DNA of 8,160 nt from UBA1368 sp964563125 (GTDB lineage Bacteria; Bacillota; Syntrophomonadia; Syntrophomonadales; Syntrophomonadaceae). The notes below the pieces were generated by a model. That model did not search any database, had not been told where the DNA came from, and worked only from the letters and a program-made list of their open reading frames with translations. Below, piece after piece: positions 1 through 4,471 of this stretch. The DNA is taken from NCBI GenBank assembly GCA_964563125.1, contig CAZLVY010000070.1:1-8160 (forward strand), in the 5' to 3' direction. The first letter of the stretch is position 1; each line of letters starts with the position of its first letter. The position numbers were made by a program, and so were the translations under genes.

Positions 1-218
1 CCGACTATGCCACCGCTTATTATATCAGTGATGTAGTCATTGACGAAGCCCACCGCGGAATAGGTCTGGGTAAAAAGTTGATCAAAACCATCATCGAAGA
101 AGAACAGCTAATAAACCTGCTGGGCATCCTAGCCACCCTTGACGCCCATGGTTTGTACCAGCAGTTTGGATTCATAAGCAGCGGGGAGCGGTTTATGTAC
201 AGGCCGCGGCGGGGATAA
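1..218 (+). CDS. GNAT family N-acetyltransferase, 3' part only
   Basis: The gene enters from the left edge. Codons are read from base 3 and 71 residues remain before TAA at 216-218. The remnant carries the acetyl-CoA-binding motif A of GNAT enzymes, HRGIGLGKKLI (the R-x-x-G-x-G/A pattern), followed by the helix IKTIIEEE. The C-terminal block is LYQQFGFISSGERFMYRP, the usual Y-x-x-x-G-F ... M end of small GNAT proteins. The family transfers an acetyl group from acetyl-CoA to an amine on a small molecule or protein. The substrate cannot be told from this part. Because the N-terminal half is missing, the start, full length and operon partners are unknown. The next gene follows after 42 nt on the same strand, so co-transcription is possible. 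Confidence 0.88.
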   Translation, partial: DYATAYYISDVVIDEAHRGIGLGKKLIKTIIEEEQLINLLGILATLDAHGLYQQFGFISSGERFMYRPRRG

Positions 219-260
219 GGCGAATTTAAGGGCATAAGTGAGAATGGAGGCAGGCACTTT

Positions 261-914
261 ATGGCAGCCAAGAAAATTAAGACAAAAGTTTTAAGACCTA
301 TATTTGATAACGAGCTGGATATCATTGAGTTGTCGAGAGAAAATTTAGTAGATGAAACTATATTCTCTTCCGGAACAATTAGTGATTGCTCTTTAGAAAA
401 CCATGATGTCAAGAGATTGACTTTTAAACAAGTAGTATTTAATAATGTTATTTTTGATAAAATATCATTTAAACATATAGAACTGGTGGATGTAAGATTT
501 CAAAATTGTGATTTATCAAATGTCGACTTTTATGAAGCTTCATTACATAGAGTTGAATTTATAAATTGCAAAATCATTGGCATTAATTTAGGTGAAGCTA
601 CCTTAAGAGATGTTATTTTTGAAAATTGCAATGGCCAATATGCTTATTTTAGCTATTCTAATTGTAAGCAAGTTGCATTCCTGGAGTGTCAATTAAGTTC
701 ATCGGATTTTAAAAATTCAACTTTCTCAAAAGTTGAATTTCAGGATTCTAATCTAGTTCAGGCTCAAATGAACTACTCGAATCTTAAAGGAATAGATTTT
801 ACCAGTTGTGATATTGAAGGTATTGGAGTAAACATAACTGATGTTAACGGCGCTATAGTTAGCATTATGCAAGCAGCTTCTCTTTCCTCCTTACTAGGTC
901 TCATTGTTAAATGA
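261..914 (+). CDS. Pentapeptide-repeat protein, 217 aa
   Basis: The protein is built from five-residue repeats with L or F at every fifth position (A/D/N-L/F-x-x pattern), clearest from about residue 55 to 185 (for example DLSNVDFYEASLHRVEF and NLVQAQMNYSNLKGIDF). Such proteins fold into a right-handed quadrilateral beta-helix and have no enzymatic core. The C-terminal tail, GAIVSIMQAASLSSLLGLIVK with its Q...L..LLG pattern, resembles the capping helix of YjcF-like and Qnr-like members. Length is also Qnr-like (about 215-218 aa), but no Qnr identity can be claimed and topoisomerase protection is only a possibility. GGAGG at 246-250 lies 10 nt before the ATG. No signal peptide or membrane segment is visible. 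The gene looks clearly more A/T-rich than its neighbours, which hints at separate ancestry. It ends in TGA, so TGA works as a normal stop here. Confidence 0.9.
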   Translation: MAAKKIKTKVLRPIFDNELDIIELSRENLVDETIFSSGTISDCSLENHDVKRLTFKQVVFNNVIFDKISFKHIELVDVRFQNCDLSNVDFYEASLHRVEFINCKIIGINLGEATLRDVIFENCNGQYAYFSYSNCKQVAFLECQLSSSDFKNSTFSKVEFQDSNLVQAQMNYSNLKGIDFTSCDIEGIGVNITDVNGAIVSIMQAASLSSLLGLIVK

Positions 915-948
915 TTGTTGCTTTCGGGGTCAGGCTTTCTGTGTTGCC
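914..948 (+). repeat. Dispersed ~34-bp repeat, copy 1
   Basis: This is the first of four related copies (others at 1900, 3739 and 5833). All share the core GGGTCAGGC and a 3' TGTTGCC. This copy begins ATTGTTGC, has TCGGGGTCAGGC in the middle, and is the most diverged in its right half (TTTCTGTGTTGCC). Its first base is the last base of the pentapeptide gene's TGA stop codon. Confidence 0.75.
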
Positions 949-974
949 TTCACTGCATAAAGTTATGCGGTAAA

Positions 975-1006
975 ATCATTTATCTAAATAGTTTAAGCTA
1001 AATGAT
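975..1006. repeat. Inverted repeat ATCATTTA / TAAATGAT upstream of the aldo/keto reductase
   Basis: ATCATTTA (975-982) and TAAATGAT (999-1006) are perfect 8-bp inverted copies separated by 16 nt. They lie just upstream of the TATAAT box at 1018-1023 and cover where the -35 region would be. This could be an operator for a dimeric regulator. The A/T-rich setting means chance is also possible. Confidence 0.35.
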
Positions 1007-1017
1007 GAGATAATTAG

Positions 1018-1023
1018 TATAAT
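1018..1023 (+). promoter_or_regulatory. -10 element TATAAT of the aldo/keto reductase promoter
   Basis: A perfect TATAAT lies 37 nt before the reductase ATG, which would place the transcription start near 1030. No good -35 box is seen at 16-18 nt spacing (the nearest, TTTAAG at 992, is too far), so an activator may be needed or the promoter may be weak. The inverted repeat at 975-1006 would overlap polymerase binding. Confidence 0.5.
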
Positions 1024-1059
1024 AATAATTTAGATATACTAAGGTAGGAGGTAATTGAT

Positions 1060-1899
1060 ATGAATCAAACAAACTCTAACGCTTTTACTGAGGGACCAGT
1101 ACTCAATAATGGAGTAAAGATGCCCTGGTTAGGCCTGGGAGTATTTAAAACCCAGGATGGGGAAGAAGTGATAAATGCAGTGAAAGACGCAGTAGCTGCC
1201 GGCTATCGGAGTATTGACACCGCCGCTGTTTACCAGAATGAAAAGGGAGTAGGCCAGGCTATTCGTGAGTGTGGCATCCCGCGCCAGGAACTTTTTATTA
1301 CCACCAAGGTGTGGAACAGCGACCAGGGATATGAAGCAACACTGCAGGCTTTTGAAAACAGCCGCAAAAAGCTGGGTTTAGACTACCTTGACTTATATTT
1401 GGTACATTGGGTGGTAGAAGGCAAGTACCGCGAAACCTGGAAAGCACTAATTCATCTCTACCAGGAAGGGGCGGTCAAAGCGATTGGCGTCAGTAATCAC
1501 CAAATTGCTCATATTAAACAATTAATAGAAGACACAGGTGTGGTTCCGGCTGTAAACCAGGTAGAATGTCATCCCTTGCTGACGCAAAAAGAACTCTTGA
1601 AATACTGCCAGCAGCAAGGTATCCAGTTTGAAGCATGGAGTCCGCTGATAAGAGGCAATCTGGATAATCAGATTCTGCTCAACCTGGCTGACAAATACGG
1701 CAAAACCCCAGCCCAGATTGTTTTGCGCTGGGATATACAAAACAAAATTGTGACCATACCCAAATCAGTGCATAAAGAGCGCATTATTGAAAACTCACAA
1801 ATATTTGATTTCGAACTCAATCCAGAGGACATGCAGGAAATAGACAGCATGAATGAAAACAAACGCCTGGGCCCCGACCCCGACAATGTAAATTTCTAA
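1060..1899 (+). CDS. Aldo/keto reductase (2,5-diketo-gluconate reductase type), 279 aa
   Basis: This is a full-length cytosolic NADPH-dependent reductase of aldehydes or ketones with a TIM-barrel fold. The N-terminus has the family start NNGVKMPWLGLGVFKT. The catalytic tetrad is visible as Asp53 (SIDTAAVY), Tyr58, Lys83 (TTKVWN) and His116 (DLYLVHW). GVSNH (144-148), NQVECHP (166-172) and the NADPH 2'-phosphate site IPKS...R (Lys235, Ser236, Arg241) are also present. The length of 279 aa is normal for the AKR5-like bacterial group (glyoxal/methylglyoxal and 2,5-diketo-gluconate reductases). The actual substrate cannot be inferred. A perfect AGGAGG at 1046-1051 sits 8 nt before the ATG. The gene has its own TATAAT and appears monocistronic, converging on the Fe-S protein gene on the minus strand. 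Confidence 0.96.
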   Translation: MNQTNSNAFTEGPVLNNGVKMPWLGLGVFKTQDGEEVINAVKDAVAAGYRSIDTAAVYQNEKGVGQAIRECGIPRQELFITTKVWNSDQGYEATLQAFENSRKKLGLDYLDLYLVHWVVEGKYRETWKALIHLYQEGAVKAIGVSNHQIAHIKQLIEDTGVVPAVNQVECHPLLTQKELLKYCQQQGIQFEAWSPLIRGNLDNQILLNLADKYGKTPAQIVLRWDIQNKIVTIPKSVHKERIIENSQIFDFELNPEDMQEIDSMNENKRLGPDPDNVNF

Positions 1900-1933
1900 A
1901 TTGTTTCCGTCGGGGTCAGGCTTCAATGTTGCC
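1900..1933 (+). repeat. Dispersed ~34-bp repeat, copy 2
   Basis: This copy begins immediately after the reductase TAA stop. It has ATTGTTTCCG, then TCGGGGTCAGGC, then TTCAATGTTGCC, close to the consensus of copies 3 and 4 (which have CACCAATGTTGCC). Confidence 0.8.
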
Positions 1934-1961
1934 GAGATTCCTGCCTGTAACCTATAGGGTA

Positions 1962-1974
1962 GCCCCGGAGGGGC
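1962..1974. terminator. Short GC hairpin between convergent genes
   Basis: GCCCC (1962-1966), loop GGA, GGGGC (1970-1974) form a compact perfect hairpin in the 94-nt gap between the convergent reductase and Fe-S genes. No T-run follows on either strand, so it is a weak terminator candidate at best. Confidence 0.3.
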
Positions 1975-1993
1975 ATTGCCTTCAGTTATTCAC

Positions 1994-2482
1994 CTATTCT
2001 TTGCGGGCGTGGGTGCCATCACAGAAGGGGCGGTTGCCGCTCCTTCCACAACCGCATAATATAATGCGATTGGATTGCTTAATAAAATTGCCCTCCGCAT
2101 CAAAAACCTGTGCCGCACCTTCAACACGCAGTGGTCCGCTGCGCACCATTTTAATTTTTATCGAGGTCGTTTCATCTTTCTTATAATCTATGGAACCAGG
2201 CCCCCTGGCATCATCCGGATTCACTTTGGAACCTTCCGGCAACTCATATTTAAGAGCGTCAGTAGGACATTTATCTACTGTTGCTATAATTTGCTCCGGC
2301 GTTGCGTCTTCCATAGTAATCCAGGGCCTTTCATTCGGTCTGAAGACCTGGGGCAGATTTTGCCAGCACTTGCCGGCATGTGAACACGCTTTGGCATCCC
2401 AGTAGACTATCAAATCATCAGTTCGGTATTCTCTAACCGCATTGTCCTTGTCATTTTTCGGCTTTTTATTGTCAATTCCCAG
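1994..2482 (-). CDS. 4Fe-4S mono-cluster (YjdI-type) plus CDGSH iron-sulfur protein, ~162 aa
   Basis: Two iron-sulfur domains are fused. The N-terminal part (about residues 17-80) matches the divergent ferredoxin/YjdI-type domain, with REYRTDDLIVYWD, C33-SHAGK-C39, RPNERPWI and the C72-P-T-D-A-L motif. The C-terminal part (about 110-160) is a CDGSH domain with C143-x-C145 and PFCDGTH (C154, H158), which binds a 2Fe-2S cluster by three Cys and one His. Such proteins are small soluble redox or Fe-S handling factors, and the exact role is unknown. The only ordinary start in frame is TTG at 2413, but that would delete the conserved REYRTDDL stretch and has no Shine-Dalgarno. The frame is open up to a TAG further upstream, and a perfect AGGAGG (2496-2491) lies 8 nt before CTG at 2482, so I place the start there; ATT at 2476 is the alternative. 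It ends in TAG. Confidence 0.88.
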   Translation of the reverse strand: MGIDNKKPKNDKDNAVREYRTDDLIVYWDAKACSHAGKCWQNLPQVFRPNERPWITMEDATPEQIIATVDKCPTDALKYELPEGSKVNPDDARGPGSIDYKKDETTSIKIKMVRSGPLRVEGAAQVFDAEGNFIKQSNRIILCGCGRSGNRPFCDGTHARKE

Positions 2483-2490
2483 TTTGAATC

Positions 2491-2496
2491 CCTCCT
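2491..2496 (-). promoter_or_regulatory. Shine-Dalgarno that decides the non-AUG start of the Fe-S gene
   Basis: On the minus strand this reads AGGAGG. There is no in-frame ATG, GTG or TTG within 20 nt downstream. The in-frame codons at usable distance are CTG (8 nt) and ATT (14 nt). An A/T-rich stretch with TATAAT (minus strand, 2510-2505) lies just upstream and may be the -10 element, although it would leave a very short leader. Confidence 0.6.
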
Positions 2497-2618
2497 GAAT
2501 ATTTATTATATTCTAATATAACATCTGCGAAGCTTTTTTGCTAAATTGGGCTTTATTCTTCTGACTCACTCAAATAAAGGAATCAGGTAATTATATATAG
2601 AATTTGGGAAGTTAGTGG

Positions 2619-2648
2619 TTGGAGATTGAGTGTCTGTGACAGTATATT
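2619..2648 (+). promoter_or_regulatory. Possible promoter of the TfoX_C-type gene
   Basis: TTGGAG (2619-2624) and TATATT (2643-2648) are separated by 18 nt. Transcription would start near 2655, just before AGGAGG at 2665-2670. Both boxes are imperfect, so this is tentative. The 195-nt gap between the divergent Fe-S and TfoX_C genes otherwise shows nothing clear. Confidence 0.35.
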
Positions 2649-2677
2649 GTTTCAAGGGCAACTAAGGAGGCCGGATG

Positions 2678-2929
2678 ATGGACGAATTGCGTAATCTTCC
2701 CAATATCGGCAAAGTTGCTGAAAAGAATTTAATCGAGGCAGGGATTGAAAACCCGCAAAAACTTACCAATCTGGGGAGCAAAGCAGCCTTTGTCAGGATA
2801 AAATCTAGTGATCCCAGCGCCTGAATTAATGTGCTGTATGCTTTGGAAGGAGCAATTCAAGGTTTAAAGCGGCATGATTTATCCGTTGAAACTAAATCTG
2901 ATTTAAAAGCATTTTATAAATCATTATAG
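2678..2929 (+). CDS. Stand-alone TfoX C-terminal-domain protein with in-frame TGA (candidate selenoprotein or nonsense pseudogene)
   Basis: From ATG 2678 (AGGAGG at 2665-2670, 7 nt away; ATG 2675 is also possible) the frame reads 48 residues, beginning MDELRNLPNIGKVAEKNLIE and ending FVRIKSSDPSA, to TGA at 2822-2824. It then continues without a frameshift for 34 more codons (INVLYALEGAIQGLKRHDLS...AFYKSL) to TAG at 2927-2929. Both halves together are one complete TfoX_C domain (PF04994 type) of about 83 residues. From memory of the family, the residue after D-P-S-A is normally Cys, as in ACLNxLYALEGA, so the TGA replaces a conserved Cys codon. A hairpin suitable as a bacterial SECIS lies at 2839-2854. 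TfoX_C contains a helix-hairpin-helix-like fold often found alone in Firmicutes; its function is poorly known. Either UGA is read as selenocysteine or this is a very young nonsense mutation (TGC or TGT to TGA). Confidence 0.75.
2839..2854 (+). promoter_or_regulatory. SECIS-like hairpin downstream of the TfoX_C TGA
   Basis: TGCTTT (2839-2844) pairs with GGAGCA (2849-2854), four Watson-Crick pairs plus two G-U pairs, around a GGAA loop (2845-2848). The loop starts after 20 intervening bases from the TGA. This fits the general bacterial SECIS rule as I recall it (loop about 16-37 nt downstream, G among the first two loop bases). The stem is short, and the bases also encode conserved residues, so it is weaker than the one at 3484-3508. 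Confidence 0.4.
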
Positions 2930-2957
2930 AATTATCACAAGGAACGAAAGATTAAGG

Positions 2958-3040
2958 CAATTGCATAGAATATGGCAAGTGAAGAGCGGGAAAACGGCAA
3001 AAAGAGCAGAAAATCGGAAGCTACAATTGTATAGAAAATG
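2958..3040 (+). repeat. Short imperfect direct repeat before yccF
   Basis: CAATTGCATAGAATATG (2958-2974) and CAATTGTATAGAAAATG (3024-3040) match at 15 of 17 positions and are 66 nt apart. They lie in the 121-nt gap between the TfoX_C gene and the YccF gene; the second copy ends at the Shine-Dalgarno of the latter. A local duplication or a pair of binding sites is possible. No other element is evident in this gap. Confidence 0.3.
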
Positions 3041-3050
3041 AGGGATAACA

Positions 3051-3413
3051 GTGAATTTTATTGGCAATATTATTTGGTTATTAATTGGTGGTATTATTGC
3101 AGCTATTTTATGGTTTGTAGCCGGGCTGATTTTATGTATAACCATTATAGGTATCCCGTTTGGAATTCAATGTTTCAAGATTGCCCAATTCGTATTGTGG
3201 CCTTTTGGCAAAGAAATAGAACTAGGTAATTTTGGCGCCGGGGGACTTATTTTTAATATCATCTGGCTTATCGTCTTTGGCTGGGAATTTGCCATAGCTC
3301 ATTTGATTATTGGGGCATTTTTCTGTATCACAATTATCGGAATCCCATTTGGAATTCAGCATTTCAAATTTGCCAAACTTGGTCTCATTCCTTTTGGAGC
3401 GAAAATACGGTAG
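3051..3413 (+). CDS. yccF: YccF family inner-membrane protein, 120 aa
   Basis: The protein is very hydrophobic and consists of two tandem copies of the YccF unit (PF03733 type). The hallmark ITIIGIPFGIQ-x-FK occurs at about residues 30-43 and again at about 94-107. Each copy is followed by a P-F-G turn (WPFGKEI and IPFGAKI) and preceded by a Trp-rich membrane segment. Three to four transmembrane helices are expected, and there is no cleavable signal peptide. The molecular function of YccF proteins is unknown. The start is GTG at 3051 with GAGGG (3040-3044) 6 nt before it. The ATG at 3038 is in a different frame and cannot be used. The gene follows the TfoX_C-type gene by 121 nt on the same strand and converges on the YgaP-type gene. 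Confidence 0.92.
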   Translation: MNFIGNIIWLLIGGIIAAILWFVAGLILCITIIGIPFGIQCFKIAQFVLWPFGKEIELGNFGAGGLIFNIIWLIVFGWEFAIAHLIIGAFFCITIIGIPFGIQHFKFAKLGLIPFGAKIR

Positions 3414-3424
3414 GCACATAGAGG

Positions 3425-3456
3425 CAGTTCCGTTTTTTATATAAAAGAAAAAACTG
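3425..3456. terminator. A/T-rich palindrome between convergent yccF and ygaP-like genes
   Basis: CAGTT (3425-3429) pairs with AACTG (3452-3456). After a 3x3 mismatch, a T-rich arm (3433-3440) pairs with an A-rich arm (3441-3448). T-runs occur in both orientations, so it could act as a weak bidirectional terminator for yccF and the minus-strand gene ending at 3469. Confidence 0.4.
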
Positions 3457-3468
3457 TTTAAAGTAATT

Positions 3469-3690
3469 TCACTGCAGTGTGCTTTTGTAGGTTGACCAAC
3501 CTAGCAAATCATAGAGTATTCAGTAGCCTAGAATACCTTCTGTAACCATAGCCACGCCAAATACACCTATCAACAGACTTACCCAGATGCCCAGAGAACT
3601 GAAAACGGCCAGGTAAATTAATAATATGCCGAGCATAATCCTTATAGTGCGATCTAAATTACCAATATTGCGATGAACTGACATAAGCAT
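3469..3690 (-). CDS. YgaP-type (DUF2892) small membrane protein with in-frame TGA at the conserved Cys: candidate selenoprotein
   Basis: From ATG 3690 (GGAGGTGA at 3705-3698, 7 nt away) the frame reads the hallmark N-terminus HRNIGNLDRTIRIMLG, then two membrane helices (about residues 17-33 and 36-54), ending GVAMVTEGILGY at residue 56. TGA follows at 3522-3520, and the frame continues ILYDLLGWSTYKSTLQ to a second TGA at 3471-3469, giving 73 residues in all, the usual family length. In YgaP-like TM proteins (PF11127 type) the second helix ends in a pattern such as G-F/W-C-P-L-Y-x-L-L-G-I-x-T. Here the TGA stands exactly where that Cys belongs and the L-Y-x-L-L-G-x-S-T tail is intact. A strong SECIS-like hairpin lies at 3508-3484. 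In YgaP the domain accompanies a rhodanese and the Cys side faces sulfur/redox chemistry, so Sec would make sense. A nonsense pseudogene is the alternative. Confidence 0.82.
3484..3508 (-). promoter_or_regulatory. Strong SECIS-like hairpin in the YgaP-type gene
   Basis: On the minus strand TTTG (3508-3505) pairs with CAAA (3487-3484), C3504 is bulged, and TAGGTT (3503-3498) pairs perfectly with AACCTA (3493-3488) around the loop GGTC (3497-3494). That is ten Watson-Crick pairs with one bulge. The loop begins after 22 bases from the TGA, and its GGUC resembles the apical loop of the E. coli fdhF SECIS. It lies inside the coding frame, as bacterial SECIS elements do. Confidence 0.7.
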
Positions 3691-3738
3691 TCCTATCTCA
3701 CCTCCATCTTATACTATGTTCCTGCTGCCGCTTTTTTA

Positions 3739-3770
3739 TGTTTCCTTCAGGGTCAGGCACCAATGTTGCC
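3739..3770 (+). repeat. Dispersed ~34-bp repeat, copy 3
   Basis: This copy has TGTTTCCTTC, then AGGGTCAGGCACC, then AATGTTGCC. Unlike the other three it does not abut a stop codon; it lies upstream of the minus-strand YgaP-type gene and would be in that gene's leader if transcription starts near 3907. Confidence 0.8.
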
Positions 3771-3788
3771 TTTAATTTATCCACCCAG

Positions 3789-3823
3789 AAAAAACAATCC
3801 CGCAAATAGAAATATATTTGCGG
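3789..3823 (-). terminator. Terminator-like hairpin with T-run on the minus strand
   Basis: CCGCAAATA (plus strand 3800-3808) and TATTTGCGG (3815-3823) are perfect 9-bp inverted copies around a 6-nt loop. On the minus strand the hairpin is followed, after five bases, by six Ts (3794-3789). No minus-strand ORF ends here, so it could end a short RNA or attenuate the YgaP-type gene's transcript. Confidence 0.5.
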
Positions 3824-3859
3824 ATAGTATTAGCATTTTAAAGTGAGATGCTATTAACA

Positions 3860-3888
3860 TTGACAATTATTTGATATCGATATATAAT
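3860..3888 (+). promoter_or_regulatory. Consensus sigma-A promoter of the unknown gene pair
   Basis: TTGACA (3860-3865) and TATAAT (3883-3888) are both perfect and separated by exactly 17 nt. Transcription would start near 3895, giving a leader of about 94 nt before the ATG at 3989. Such a perfect promoter suggests strong basal expression unless repressed. Confidence 0.85.
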
Positions 3889-3913
3889 GCGAATGATACA
3901 TTAGCAAAATTTT

Positions 3914-3942
3914 ATGATAGCACAATAAATAACACATGTCAA
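3914..3942 (-). promoter_or_regulatory. Facing promoter on the minus strand
   Basis: On the minus strand TTGACA (3942-3937) and TATCAT (3919-3914) are separated by exactly 17 nt. It points left, toward the plus-strand promoter at 3860-3888 and the YgaP-type gene. The two -10 boxes are only about 25 bp apart, so transcription from one would cross the other. Confidence 0.55.
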
Positions 3943-3988
3943 CAATATTTCGTTAATATTTTTTATCCGGAAAGGATGGCTGACATAC

Positions 3989-4471
3989 ATGAATGAGCTG
4001 GATATTTACCGTTCCATGGGAGGTCTGATTAAACAGCTTAACCTGGGGGATGTCCTGGCAACCAATGCTGAGTCAAAAAAATATGGTCTGGTTTTTTCGG
4101 CTGCCCAGGCAGAAGAACTGGTCAAGTTCAGAAGTGAAGCCATTCGCAATCATGGCCGGGTTGAGTTGGGAATTGAAGTAGTATCTAAGATCATCACTGC
4201 CTTTTGTCGCTCTAAATATATAAACCAGGATGAATATGCGGCAACCATTGGTGAATTGATTGATATATTCTACCAGATGAAAAACGAAACTGAAGATAAA
4301 ATAGGCGATGATGAGCTAATTGAGGCGATGCAGGAATACTATAACGGGTCCTGCAAGGGCTCATTGGATTTACTCAGATATCGTGAAATGGACTTATATG
4401 TAATTAATTTCAGGCGCTTGCAGCAGGAAAGGGAATATACTCTTTTGGGGAGTAAAGCTGATGATGAATAA
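3989..4471 (+). CDS. Conserved protein of unknown function (DUF6323-like), 160 aa
   Basis: I recognise the pattern of a clostridial family of unknown function, probably DUF6323, from memory rather than by search. The supporting blocks are FSAAQAEELVKFRSEAIRNH, GRVELGIEVVSKIITAFCRS, then YINQDEYAATIGELIDIFYQ, KNETEDKIGDDELIEAMQEYYNG and SCKGSLDLL. The protein is soluble, acidic and predicted all-helical, with no signal peptide, membrane segment or catalytic motif. The ATG has AAAGGATGG at 3971-3979, a rather distant Shine-Dalgarno; an ATG at 3976 runs into a stop after five codons and is not the start. The last codons overlap the next gene by 11 nt, so the two are translationally coupled and probably act together. 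Confidence 0.88.
   Translation: MNELDIYRSMGGLIKQLNLGDVLATNAESKKYGLVFSAAQAEELVKFRSEAIRNHGRVELGIEVVSKIITAFCRSKYINQDEYAATIGELIDIFYQMKNETEDKIGDDELIEAMQEYYNGSCKGSLDLLRYREMDLYVINFRRLQQEREYTLLGSKADDE

Larger units (their letters stand above)
3789..3907 (-). ncRNA. Possible ~115-nt small RNA or leader RNA
   Basis: A minus-strand promoter (TTGACA 3942-3937, TATCAT 3919-3914) would start transcription near 3907, and the hairpin plus T-run at 3823-3789 would end it. The stretch has no convincing ORF. A second small stem (ATAGCAT with ATGCTA, about 3855-3831) lies in the middle. Read-through would make it the 5' leader of the YgaP-type gene. No RNA family is recognised. Confidence 0.3.

Noticed and set aside
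20..412. 130-aa minus-strand ORF
   Set aside because: It overlaps the GNAT remnant and the pentapeptide gene in antisense, has no Shine-Dalgarno and matches no family I know.
1926..2405. Several plus-strand ORFs of 71-102 aa
   Set aside because: They are antisense to the clearly coding YjdI/CDGSH iron-sulfur gene.
2972..3034. 20-codon ORF MASEERENGKKSRKSEATIV with an ATG start
   Set aside because: It is very short, highly charged, has no proper Shine-Dalgarno and lies inside a direct-repeat region; chance is likelier.
3038..3229. 63-aa ORF from ATG 3038
   Set aside because: It overlaps yccF in another frame; its ATG is part of the Shine-Dalgarno region for the GTG start of yccF.
2678..3690. 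UGA reassigned genome-wide (for example to Trp, Gly or Cys)
   Set aside because: The pentapeptide gene ends naturally at TGA, Trp is TGG throughout, and the long genes contain no internal TGA.
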